A stretch of DNA of 64,000 nucleotides from Phorcus lineatus. Lineage: Eukaryota; Mollusca; Gastropoda; Trochida; Trochidae. The number at the start of each line of letters is the position of its first letter. Position 1 is the stretch's first letter. Shown piece by piece: positions 22,401 to 34,844 of this stretch. Under the pieces are notes generated by a model, which saw nothing but the letters and a program-made list of their open reading frames with translations, was not told the origin of the DNA and ran no database searches. The stretch covers positions 40,408,839 through 40,472,838 of the forward strand of contig OV121091.1 in NCBI GenBank assembly GCA_921293015.1. Reading direction: 5' to 3'. The position numbers and the translations under genes are program-made.

Positions 22401-25400
22401 CTCCTAAAAGAAGTTAAGCTGAAACTTTTAGCAAGAGGTTAGTAACTCATTTGAGGAATAAAATTGTGTAATGAGGGATAAGTTGGACTCTTTAAACTTA
22501 TGTTGAACTGAAATTGTAAAAATTGAAGGAATATGACTAATGGCCCCTTAGCACTGGCAGTACCAACTTGTGACCTCATGCTATTCTGCACTGTAATCTG
22601 TAACTTTGTTGAGAACTTATTATGTGAATTCATTTTAAGAAATAAAAAAGGCATGTACGTAATAAAGGCTTAATAAACATTACGAGCATTTGGTGGGGTG
22701 TTTTTTTTGTTGATCTATTTAGGTTGTTGTTTGGGTGTATATGAATCCGCCATTTTAGCTGATAATAATAAGACATGCATTGAAATTAATACACTACCAA
22801 AGCAAGGATTGGGAAAGGCAGGGGCCCTGGGCTATTTTGCACATTGAATGAAAAAATGGCTCATTCAAATTAAGAATTTTATCATTGTTCCAATTGTTGG
22901 CAGATTAAAAATTCTGAGAATTGACTCAAAGCCCTGAAAATGGCCCATTGTCAAAGGTGTCTTACCCAATCCCTGCAAAAGTAATCAAAGTAGCAATCAT
23001 TACTAGAATAATTGTGCATATCACTCGTGTTGAAAAGAATATCTGTTAACATATGAAGAATTTTCTAATTCTTTATGAAGACTAACTTTTGGACTTAATT
23101 TATCAATTGACAAAAAGAGCCATACGGACATATGCCAGCTCATTGAACACAACACAGTTTTAGAAAACAGCTACTGAATCCTATATTTATTTACAATGTA
23201 TACCATTCTTGGAAGTTAGAATTAATATGCCTCTCTTCTGAACTGGAAATCTGTTCGGCTGAGGAGTTTTACAAAATGGGGAAAGGTTTTACACTAAGGT
23301 ATTTTTATAAAACACTTTGGACAGATTATATCCTTTTTTGCTAATAAATGTTCGAACATTATGGACTTAAAATGGTTACAGTATAGAATTATTTAATTAT
23401 CATATCAGCTCCCAACAAGACAATTATTTCCTTCTTGTATGTGATGAATATCAACACCTCTTGGTTCATTTTGCATAAATGAATTAGAAACATTAAACCA
23501 TATACTTTTGGAATGTGAACCTATCTACAAATTATGGAAATAAATTGTTTATTCTTAAATTAGAAATTACCAGTCAAATTGTCATATTTGGAATGAACGG
23601 AACAAACAATAATGCTGCAAATGTAATCCTCTTTTTGTCAAAAGTAAATTTACAAATTGATGATTGTTTGTTTATAAACATCAATTATTTCAATGATCGA
23701 CACTTCTGCAATAAGAAAATATTATAGATATTTTTAATTTAAAAAATGAACCACTACTAAAAACAGAGCAAATAAAAGTAGTTTTACTCATTATTAGTAA
23801 AGACATTGTCACAATATGTGCAATCTTGTTAAAACTAGGTGTTATTTAATACGTACCGAAGTGTGTTATTACATCTATAGAATAATAAGCTATTCCGTGT
23901 CACGCAGGTGCGAACATCAGCTAATCAAAAGAGAGCTGGCCAAGCTCTCCAAATCGCGGGTCAATTTGATTGTTTCACCATTCTAGAGCACCTCGATTAC
24001 AAAATTCTTATGTTACTGATGTATTTGGAGTAAATTGTGTTGAAACATTTGATGACAGCTTTCAGTTTTGTGCATATATTGCTGACAGAATATTTGTGTG
24101 GTGTTTGTGTTCATTAGTGCAATGGTTTTTCAACAAATTAGGTCAAATAATCACAAAAGTAGTTTTCTAGGATAAATATAGACGGAAGTAGAGTCACTAT
24201 TTGACATTAACCAAGATGCAGAAGAAACTCCTGCTTGATTGGTTGAAAGCCAACTTCCTGTCCTTGTTTTATTGGTGGGTTTCAAAGTTCATAAAAGGTC
24301 AGCTGAACATGACTTCAATCAGTTATTCTTTAGATGTATTGATGGATCATTAAATCTAGTTTTATGAAATTAATTATTTTCATATTTAATTAATTGATAA
24401 TAATTGATATTAATATATTTCATATACTTAACATATTTTTCAAATCAACCTTTGTGTGATCTTCTGTGAGGAATTTTACCTTGAATGAGCTAGAAAAGAG
24501 CCAGCAAGTATCAAACTTTTTTCTAAAATACTTACAGCTTAAATATAAAAAAATATAATTCCAAATTTGTTAATGATGATACATATTCATGTTGTATATC
24601 ACTGCCAAATTGAATTTTAAATATATGATTAGTTGTGTGCAGTTTTCTAACAGTGCCTTATTTTTTTAAAAAAAAACACAAAGTTTCTTTTGAAAAATTC
24701 ACAATTGTCTATCATTTGACAAAACTTCATGTAATGATGTATAACTACCAAATTTGATCAAAATTAGATGAATAGTTAGCAAGTTAACAGCAAGCCTACA
24801 TTTGAACAAATTTTTCAGCAGAAACCCATTTGGTCAAAAGATTTGAAAGAGTTTTTCACAGAAACCTTATTTGTTGTTAAAAGACACTATATTTTCAAAA
24901 ATTGTAATCATAACAAGCAAGCATGTTTATACATTTTTAAAAAATCAGATGGCTAGTTTAGAAGTTATGAGGTGTACATTTGATTAAACAGTTTTTCCCC
25001 ATTTTTGTCAAAAAAACTCAACATTTTTCCAATCGTTTCAAAATTGTCAATCATGACACACCTTCATATAATTACATATGGTCATCTGATGAAATTTGGA
25101 TGTTAGGTTAAAAGTTATGCTGCACATGACTTTTAACAGTTTTGGTTTTCTCTGAAATATCACCAAAAAATTTGAAGATATTTAGACAAGTTAACAATGA
25201 CACAACATGACACATCATTACATATATCTGAATGTCAATGACAAATTTGAAGTAATTACGGATTAGCTATAAAAGTTATGAGCGCGACACAATGTGTAAC
25301 ATACGACAGATCCAAATATAATAGCGATGCCTGAACCATCATGAGTTTTGAAATAAAGTACTGTTTTGCCCTGATTGATTATTGTGAAAGCACCAGGCCG

Positions 25401-27611
25401 TATATTTTAAACATATCATTTTAAGAATATACATGTCAAATTTCAGAAAAATACAATTAAAGAAATGATGATCTTAATGAAAGCTGTAAAGAAAGTGTAA
25501 ATACCTGAGAGTGATCTTATGATTCTCTTAACACAGTTCAATCCAAATAAAGGAGATATTTCTATTGAAAATAAAATTTGACATTCAACGTAAAAGCTTG
25601 GACACTATGTTAGAAAATAGGTATTTCCTTTTACAAAACAGGTTTGTTTAAAGTTTTTGTTCTGTTCTATTGGTTGTAAATCATGTGCACAATGGTTTTA
25701 ACAATGTTCTATCAACAACTTTCAATTTATTTTATTTTATCCTTTCAAATTATTTTGATAAGTTTATTTTTCAGGTTTTGTTACCTATTTTTTTAAAAAC
25801 TGGAGGTTACATTCAATGCATGTGAAGCTATTAACCTGTTTACATGTACACTAACCAGTTTAATTATTTTTCATGTATTCACCAAAAAGAAATAACACTG
25901 AACAGAGAATATGTTATGAAGACATAGATGCATGTAAAAAATGCACAAATTGCTCCTAATTCCATATGACAATATATTTGCTGCGGCGTATTGAAATATG
26001 TATGGAAATATATTAGTATTTCATATTAACCGGTAAATTTGTTCATGCTCACTTGACTGAGTAACAGTGATCAAAGCCAAACTGGCTTTTGCAAAGAGAT
26101 AATGCAGTGACTAGTTTTTCAACTTTTAACTTTGCAAATTCATATTTAAACTTTCAGTAAAATCACGTCGTTAGGTTATTTTACAAAGCATAAACTGAAA
26201 TTGTGTATTTCATATCATCCAAGAAATAAGATATTTTCAGAAGACTTTACTGGTAGTTATTGTGTTGTTGCTGTATTGCAATATACTGATACACCGATAA
26301 TTCTGCGCACCCTTAATTGTAACTTCAAAGATGCTACTTCTTTTTCTATCTTATGCCTTTGGCAGTGTTTTGTTATATGAATAATCTTAGTCAACAGTCA
26401 TAAATCAAATAAAAAATGCCACAATTGGCTTTCATGAAGATTTTGCTTTTGTAAAATCTATATGAAGAAAGTTAGAAACTCACTAAAGAGTCAATATATG
26501 TTTTTAAAAACTTTCAAATAAAGCCTTATGCTTAGCCAAACACCACCATAATGCATGAGGTTGAACTCAAAAGACGTGTCTTTTTGATAGATTTGCCTTA
26601 CTATTTTCCATGTACATTTGCATAAAGGCTAGAAAAATGTCAACACTTTTAAGTCCATAATACAATGCACAAGTATATATGTTTACAAAACATAAACCCT
26701 TATCTGTGGCAATTATTCTTTTGGGAATAAGGAAAACAAAGTGTTTGTGCAGGATATTTAAATCTTTAAAAAAAAAGTATCACTATTTTAATTTAATTGA
26801 TAAATAAATCTCTATGTATAAGATCACCAATGGAACTCAGAGTAAATTCAATTCAGTTTTACATAAAAAGCCTCAATATAAAATTTGCTAAAGTTGTAAT
26901 CTGATATGAATGATTCACTTTCCGGCCATTGATAATAGGTAGGCTTCGACGCCCTGTCAACATGTGTTTTTTTCACAATAAAGGTTTTCATTAAGAAATG
27001 TTATTTTTGACGCGTCTGAATATTGTTCCAAACAAGTTCTATCGACATATGAAAAGATACTTTAACAATGTATCTTAAAAGGGAGCATTTTTATGAAATT
27101 TTGTAAAAGGTGAGGGCAATCTAAAAAAATTTAAAAAGATTTCACTTTACAAAGATATAAAATTTGCATCTCATATTTCATATGACAGTTCATTTGTAGA
27201 ACAATTTCTTAACAATGACATTATTAAACATGTATCCAGTTGGGTAATTCGTGCGAGTAAGAAATGCGTGCAAGTAGGGTGCTGCGCAGTAAAAACACCC
27301 CTCAGTGGAGGGCGCACTGATTGAGATTTATGACTCTCGCTCACTGATTGAGATTTATGACTCTCGCGGGGCCTCCCTAATTAAACTCTGGAAGTTAAAA
27401 ATCAAGAGTTGCAGACCTCTTTTAAACCTTTCAATAAAGTTCTCCGATATGACATGATTTTAGAGTTTGTTTCTTATATTGTCACCTATAACTACATTAC
27501 ATTCAACATGTGTGAAACCAGTAATACATTTAAACTTATTGTATATTAGTATTGTGTTCTTTACTTTTATTTACTGACAAAAGAAGAAAGTAAAAAGTAA
27601 GTACTTCATGC
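22401..27611. other. AT-rich DNA, no supported gene
   Basis: About 5.2 kb with no convincing coding segment or RNA gene. A weak inverted pair (AAGGATTGGG near 22804 and CCCAATCCCT near 22966) could be the ends of a small MITE of about 170 bp. A 7-bp-stem hairpin, GAGAGCTGGCCAAGCTCTC, occurs near 23930. Around 24700-25250 the text repeatedly resembles GTTATGAGGTGTACAT and CAAATTTGA phrases, which hints at old degenerate repeats. I cannot support more. Confidence 0.4.
27315..27367 (+). repeat. 27-bp direct duplication
   Basis: The block beginning CACTGATTGAGATTTATGAC occurs twice back to back, at 27315 and 27342, with near-perfect identity. It is a small local duplication of no evident function. 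Confidence 0.8.
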
Positions 27612-28256
27612 TTAGGGACCGGTCATTTATTACAGGGTGGGGTGGGCCGGGGGGTTTTCACTTTGGATTGTCTATAAAAATGTGGCCCTCCCCAACTCGT
27701 CGCAATTATTTTCATGGCCCTTCTAATTTAAGCGTATTTTTTTTTCATGACCCTCCCCAAAATCATATCTACGAAAGTTCTTGAAATTGGCCTTTTGAAG
27801 ATTTATGGTCGGTTCTACATTTAATTTTTTGGGGGATATCTCCAAAAGAGAAACTTCTTTAAGTAACACTTCAAATAATGTTGAAAAAACCCAACAGATT
27901 TACCCTTCCATTGAGGGGTTTATCATGATATCTGATAATGGTCTATAGTGTTTTAAAATCAGTTTTATGAGAACTTTCTTTTTACATCAACTGTATATGA
28001 AAATAAGTTTTGAATACTATTGCTTATAATACACACATATGGTTTACATAGTGTAAATTCTATCTTTCATTTCATCTTACTTCCAACGCTCATTTTTAAT
28101 TTATTTTTAAAATTCAAATCACAATGTCTTTTTAATCTTTAAATAACAAAATAGGTTAGCACTGAGGAAGAGAAGGAATCTTTTTATGGATGATCAACTT
28201 CTTATTGAATTTACTTTCAACAGAGATAAAAAGAGCTAAGATATTGCACTAGTTAA

Positions 28257-30024
28257 AGGGGAAGGTAAAACAGGCCCGATTTACCCATGGGTAAGCAATT
28301 AAGGCTCCAAGAGCAGTGATTGGCTACTAGCAGACTGGGGGAGATCTTATCACCCAATGTGCCACGCCTTCTAACGGTCGCTGGAGTCAGGGAGGTCAAA
28401 GGTTATGGGAATTTTACTATGAGATATCTACACCACAGGCCCTCGGATCATTAAAAAAAAATAAAAAAATTCATAAATTTTTTTTTGAGAACACCCCCTG
28501 AATAAAATTGTTCCTCTGTTAATAGTATATAGAAAGGCCAGACACTCCGTTCGACCCCATCCGCTTTCTTGACCGAATGCTACAATAAATACACACGCAA
28601 TCAATATAAAAACTATGCAGACATGTTCTCAAATGATTTGCCTTTCTAATCCAACTCACTTAAACAAATATATCTTTGGGGTTATTTAATGAGGACGGCC
28701 GAAAGACGATTTCCACGCCCAACTTAATGCTGATGGGACAAATGGCGCCCGTCACCTTGACCTTACGGGGTGTGTGGCCGCAGCGACAGATCTCATTGGT
28801 TTGATGCAAAGTTAGGAACAGATAACTCTAATTCTCCGTTCTTGCAACCAGTGAGGTCTGTCGCTGCGGCCACACACCCCGTAAGGTCAAGGTGACGGGC
28901 GCCATTTGTCCCATCAGCATTAAGTTGGGCGTGGAAATCGTCTTTCGGCCGTCCTCATTAAATAACCCCAAAGATATATTTGTTTAAGTGAGTTGGATTA
29001 GAAAGGCAAATCATTTGAGAACATGTCTGCATAGTTTTTATATTGATTGCGTGTGTATTTATTGTAGCATTCGGTCAAGAAAGCGGATGGGGTCGAACGG
29101 AGTGTCCGGCCTTTCTATATACTATTAACAGAGGAACAATTTTATTCAGGGGGTGTTCTCAAAAAAAATTTTATGAATTTTTTTAATTTTTTTTTAATGA
29201 TCCGAGGGCCTGTGATCTACACATATACTACAGTAAAATGAGATTTCACAGCAAAAATCATATAAGTGAATGAATGTGCTGGTAGATGATATTTTCTTAG
29301 AATGACTTGAATGATATTGTATTTCTTTATAAAAATAATTTTTAAAAAGATTCTCCATTTTAAATATTTTGCCTTTATTAGTCCCTTGATATGTTTGGTG
29401 TTTGTTGTGGATTCTCAAGCTATGTATGCATCAGATATTTTTACACTGTTAGACCTTATGATCCTTTAATAATTGTTAGCCAATACAAAGTACATCTATG
29501 TGCCTAATGTTGTCATATCATTGGTGGCAATACAAAATTAGGTTCAGCACAATCTCTACTCTAGTGCTAAAGGCCCATTCCCACAGGCAGCAGTGGACAG
29601 GCTGGGGTCACAGCTGTCTTGGAGTGGGGAGGGGGGTTGTTTTACATGGGAAAGACAGGACTACTAGGGTGAAATTGATATCATGAATGGAAAGTTCTTA
29701 GCCACTCAGAGACTGCTGCCATGGCAACACTCACTTATCTGATCATATGACACATACAGTGGCAAATTTGAATCTTAGGTAGGTGTATTTGAATATTATT
29801 TTCAAAATTCTCTTTACAGAGTAAATGTATTTTTTCAGAAATGACAGCTTTGTGCTCTTCAAATACTGGTGTACATGGATGCAAAAAATCATTCTTAAAT
29901 TACAAGTAGTTGTTTTGATAATTGGCTAGACAAGAGTGTACCCAACTATATCTCAACTGAAAAGACACTCTTAACTGGGAAAATTGACTCCACCCATTCT
30001 GTGTATAGGGATTTACCTTCCCCT
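28257..30024. mobile_element. T2/Kolobok-like TTAA element nested in the Harbinger-like element
   Basis: Thirteen-base inverted ends, AGGGGAAGGTAAA at 28257 and TTTACCTTCCCCT ending at 30024, are flanked on both sides by TTAA (28253-28256, 30025-30028). TTAA plus AGGRR ends match the TTAAAGGRR signature of T2-MITE/Kolobok elements. No transposase frame is visible. About 780 bp of its 1768 bp are the fold-back element nested inside it. Confidence 0.7.
28434..29214. mobile_element. Fold-back element, 368-bp arms, 8-bp target duplication
   Basis: Left arm 28434-28801 and right arm 28846-29214 are nearly perfect reverse complements, separated by a 44-base spacer. The ends are CACAGGCCCTCGGATCATT and its complement. 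The flanks are ATCTACAC at 28426-28433 and again at 29215-29222, an 8-bp target duplication as made by hAT or P-type transposases. Only a few mismatches separate the arms (for example CAGACACTCC against GGAGTGTCCG), so either the insertion is young or the arms are kept alike by gene conversion. There is no coding frame. Confidence 0.9.
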
Positions 30025-31132
30025 TTAAAAATTCCATCAAAATACATATCTTGCCAACATTTTTACACTGGAAAACTTGAAACAATGATTTTATAAATTG
30101 ATAAAACCATGGACGGACCAGGATGGGATATAAGCTCTTTACATAAGATTTCTTTTAAAGAAAATGATAATATTTAAAATCTATCTACAAACACTCTCAG
30201 AGTACAGGACCCAAACAATGTAAAATGTCAAATCTTTACTTTATAGGAAATAAATTATCAAATTTCATAACATTTAAACTGTTTGTGTACGAGTTTGATT
30301 AAAACAAATTTAACCGTCTACATAAAGTTTGTAGCACAAGAAATCTATAGAATTTTGATGGTACATAACATAAGGATAATAAAGGCAAATCTAGGTTTCA
30401 CAGAAATTACTTAAGTTAAATTTGTTACATGTTACATAATATTTAAACAATAAAGTGTAAAACCCAAAAAGTATGGAAGCTTAAGTATGAATATAGCAAA
30501 TGTTCCCAATTTTTGGAATATGAACATTGGAATTTATTTTTCTAAATAATTATGCATTTAGATATTTTTCTTAAATATGGCTATATTAACAAATTTGCAC
30601 AAATCAAGCCATCTGCTAAAGTGTTAAGGTTTCATAACTTTGTATCATTGAGAACGATTAATATAATCATTCAGATATTAATAATTTGACTAGCTGTTTT
30701 AACTTTATGAGTTTATTAGTTATCAAACATGCATTTTGGTGTATAAAATAAAGCAAACACCTGTTTACTGCTTGTATAATTTCTAACAGAACTACTTTTC
30801 TACTTTTTGTTCTACAAGAATTAAGAACCTTTGAATTGAGCAGTGAATTCATGGCAATCTTTATTATAAAAGCATGTGTTTTTAAGAATATTAAAAAGTC
30901 ATGCTCATATTCTGGATTTCTTTTTCATTTGATAAGGCTTTCAGATAATGTTTCAGCCCCACTTTCAATTGCTAAAGAGGGATGGTTTTATAACTGTCTA
31001 TTTCAAAATGACCCTCCCCAATATTTCGTATTTTATTTCATGACCCTCCCCTGGTGGGTGTATATTTTATTCTGACCCTCCCCTGAAAACCCCCGGCCCA
31101 TCCCCCCCGTGTAATAAATGACCGGTCCCTTA

Positions 31133-33298
31133 CAAAATATTTTTACATTAAATATTGAGAGAATAAAATTGTATATCAATTGATACATTTATATTTGTAT
31201 ATGCTGGTGACTGTTATGTTTTTGCATATATAAATGTTTTTGGTTAGCATTGGAGACAAACAAATTGTTCAAAGATAATAGACTGAATAGTAGGCAGTTC
31301 GGATCAAAAACTTAAATTCATAGAAACTTAATTATTTCACTATATACTGATCAAAAACCAACTCAACAGAAGAAAGTTAACCGGTTTCCGCGAAATTTGT
31401 TGGGGAAATGTACTTTATTGCCCAGAAAGGTGTGTATTGTGTGCCCCACCTATTTACTGTTTGACCCCTTATCTGCATATTCAAATACGTGTGTCGGACA
31501 CGAAGTGGCTTAGCTCCCCTGAATATCTTAGGGATCAGTTGTTAAAAAGTGTAAAAATGTTTTAACATTAAACAGTTGTAATGCGAAGCATTCGTAAAAT
31601 ATCAACTTATCAAAATATTTCAAGCACTTTATAGTGCAAACGAAAAAGCTTTCCCTTCTTTTTCAAATTAGATCTGTATGCAAATAACTCAAGAATAAGC
31701 ACCAATTTCTAGTATAAATGTTTCATTTTAAATGTCATAGAATTAACCATGCCCTACTACAAAATTGGTATCCGCACATCGATGTAACACATCTAAAAAC
31801 AAAACTATACTAACTGTTTATATGCATTTTCATATTCTTTCTTAAGAAATCTAGACAAATTAAAGGTCCATTTGTTTGTGAACATTATGTGTAATTTTAG
31901 CTATTTTGTTTCACTATTTCATGCATATTCATAGAGGTATGTATATATGTATATGTATATATACAGCAGACCGTCAAATTATTTAAGATATTATTAACAA
32001 GGCTACTATCTATTCACTAAGTTTATCTCTCTTGTGCTACTCTTTAGATTACAAAGACATCACAGAAGAAAACCCCCACAAATGTTTAATGCATTGTACT
32101 AAAACTATTGAACAAGTGATAACTATACGGCCAGTACACGTGAGCTCAAAATTAAATGAAATATTTTATGACGACTCCCGTACTTTTATTGATCAACTGA
32201 CTTGCTGTGCTCTGTGAACAATTATTGGTCCCTATCCCATAATATTTATTAAAAGAAAATTAGAAACATTATTAATGCTGTCGCTAGTTTGTGGTGGTGT
32301 TTATAGAACATATCATGATCATGTGACACACCAATTTCTAAAATATATTCCCCTTAATTTGCCCTGACCCTCAATCCAATGTGTCACGTAATATTGTGTG
32401 ATCCCTGTGTTTAGAACCAACAGATGCAGGATGGGTGGGTTTCAACATTTTCGATATTTATTTAGATGATTTAAAATATTCACCCAACATGTATACGGCG
32501 AATATTCAAACAGCGCACAAGAAAGCACATATCCCATGTGGGAGAGTATTGCATATCATAAGATGACGTCATCAAGATCAAGTTTACTCTGACAGTAGGA
32601 TATGCGCATTAGAACTCCGAACTACCTATTAATAGTGTTACCTAGATCATCTTTATGGGACACTATCCATTATAAAGTTGAAGTTATCGCCGCCAATACA
32701 TTCAAAATTATATTCCAAAAATAATGTCGACAATACATAAAGCTAGGCCGTTACACAAATACAAGAATCAGATAAGAGTTTAATGCGGTAAAAAAAAACA
32801 ATCGAAAATCGCCGGGAAATAGGCCAACTGAAAGTCACAATAACATTGGCAGCCATTTTGAATAAATCCCTCTCAGGTTCCGTCTCGCGATTTTCAAACT
32901 GGACTACCAGCATACCTAACAACTGATAGGAACGAAATCATGTTAAATAAGAACTCAAAATCACCGAATTTAATAAAATCGCGAATAAAATACACCAAAA
33001 CAATGTTTCAACTGTTATTTGCTACTTATTGTGAAGAGCGACAGCCGCATAACCCTACCTCTGCTTCTCAGGCTACTCGTTAAGCTTAGGAGTTCTCTCC
33101 CTTCTTTAGCCGCTACAGCACAAAATGGGAGTTAAAATACTGTAAACGGCAGTGGTTTGGGTTACAATGTCAACACAATCATAGTCTAGAGTAAGGCTGG
33201 CGTTTTAGCCAGATGAAGCTTAAGGTTATGCAATTGTCAGAACTATATCTTAATGCTGGTATATTTGATGAAACATCTTTGCATATACTTTTTTGAAC
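31133..33298. other. AT-rich DNA, no supported gene
   Basis: No exon-like segment was recognised. Around 32800-33150 the GC content rises slightly and CpG-containing words are more common, but I see no coding exon or promoter motif that I could defend. A TATATG-type microsatellite lies near 31940. Confidence 0.4.
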
Positions 33299-34106
33299 TA
33301 ATGTGTAATTATTGCAAAGAAGTTGATAATATGAAAAAACCATGCAAATTATGAATTCGTCATGATTTACTTTTTTGTTTGTACTGTTACTGCGCATCTT
33401 TTAAAACAAGTTTCAACTCTCTAAGTAAATTTTGAAAAAATAGCCCATGTTAATTTTGTTCAAAAAGATTTTTCACATTTTTTATCCTTTATTGTGAACG
33501 AATATTATTGTTCGCGAGCAATGTTTTGACAGTTTCATCAAGTCCATATACTGTTCTTACCTCCCTGAAAAATTGGTGCAATTGTGAGTCTAACTTTTTG
33601 AATTATCTCCCTTTGAATATGCTTACATGAGCAAAGTTGCCCGACTTTGAAGGGTTGCCGAACTATAAAAATTTGACTTTCATCAAAATCTGAATCACCC
33701 TGAAATTCCCAATGTCTCAGGTACATTCTTGGAGATTTTCAGCTCTTAGACGCAAGTATCTTCAGAGGTCATACATTTCAAAGATGCATGGGGTCCGGAA
33801 ATTTCAAAAAGTCAAAAAAAGCAATATGGCGGCGAAAGTATTCATGCTACGAATTTGCCATGGTTTACTTTTTTGCTTGAAATGTTATTGCGCATCGTTT
33901 AAAAAAAGTTTCAAGTCTCTAAGTACATTTTGAAAAAAATTCCAATGTTAATTTTGAAAAGTTTGAGTGGTACTGAGCCTTTAATGGAATGTCCGAATTG
34001 GCTGAAAAGTTTCATGTCGCGAGGTCTTGGTAAGGGCTATAAGATTGTAAAGTTTGGTTGTAATTGAGTCGCTAGTTTTGGCTGAATTTTGTACACAAGA
34101 ATCGTG

Positions 34107-34143
<37 letters not shown>

Positions 34144-34190
34144 CACGCCAATAACAATAAGGATTCAGCAAAATTTGCTGAATCCTTAAT
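33299..34190 (+). repeat. Dispersed repeat family R6, copy 2, with AAT/hairpin tail
   Basis: Nearly identical to 6389-7190 up to GTACACAAGAATCGTGGAAT near 34110, where copy 1 continues into another internal unit and copy 2 passes into an (AAT)n tract and a terminal hairpin. The tract (about 34111-34138) followed by CCAATAACAATAAGG and a palindrome looks like a 3' terminus of a retro-element tail. The class is uncertain. Confidence 0.65.
34158..34188. repeat. Perfect 15-bp palindrome after an AAT tract
   Basis: TAAGGATTCAGCAAA (34158-34172) and TTTGCTGAATCCTTA (34174-34188) are exact complements around a single central A. It sits 20 bases after the AAT microsatellite. The combination looks like a family-specific element end and not a transcription terminator. 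Confidence 0.8.
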
Positions 34191-34844
34191 TAAAATCCCA
34201 CAAACTCGATATAAATAGCTATCACAGTCAAATGCACAATCAATACGGAAACGTACGCATAAGCACCTATGTCTACAATGGTTCAGGTTTCTATTCTCAA
34301 TCAAAACTGAATGCTATTAAATTTGTTGCAAATATGTCACTTTACAGCATTTGACGTGTAGGACGGTATCAATTTTATGCTGTTGTACCATCACAAAGCC
34401 AATTCAAAAGGCATATATATATTCAACATCTGTATCATATATCTGTGTTTTATATTTCTTGATCTTTATCTATTACCTTTTCAATAGTACTTTAGGTACA
34501 GAAAGAGTATATAAATGATAAAAATTAAATGCTTCGACTTAAACTGATATATTGAAGGTGAATAAACTGAAGAAAAAACTTTATATTGCTCAGTTTTATC
34601 GTAGATATGGTTCATTTGAAAAATAAGATCGTTTCAAACGATATATAGATATTGATTAAGAGCAAATAGTAACCTAAAAATAGCTCTATGTAACCACACC
34701 AGTTATTCACCAGTTGGGTTCTCATCAATTCCACATACCCCATGTGTAATAAAGTATCATTATGAGTCATCATGATAATAAGAATGTTGTTATTTAATGT
34801 GTCATGAGTACAAAAAATACATACGGCACTCTACAGTTGCTTAC
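34191..34844. other. AT-rich DNA, no supported gene
   Basis: I see no open frames, RNA genes or repeats. The last 30 bases (CATACGGCACTCTACAGTTG) look like a badly diverged first unit of the satellite that follows. Confidence 0.5.

Larger units (their letters stand above)
27615..31129. mobile_element. 3.5-kb Harbinger-like non-autonomous DNA transposon
   Basis: Imperfect inverted ends of about 46 bp begin with the same 19 bases (GGGACCGGTCATTTATTAC) on each side, left at 27615 and right ending at 31129. Each end is flanked by TTA (27612-27614 and 31130-31132), a 3-bp target duplication typical of PIF/Harbinger elements. CCCTCCCC motifs following TTTCATG recur just inside both ends, in the same orientation, as subterminal repeats. 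No transposase frame is present. Much of the length is made of two further insertions (the following two entries). Confidence 0.75.

Noticed and set aside
22803-22980. Small MITE with AAGGATTGGG / CCCAATCCCT ends
   Set aside because: The inverted match is short and imperfect and no target duplication is visible, so it is only mentioned and not called.
33981-34304. Minus-strand frame with a run of leucines
   Set aside because: The leucine run is the translation of the (AAT)n tract; the rest is repeat sequence.
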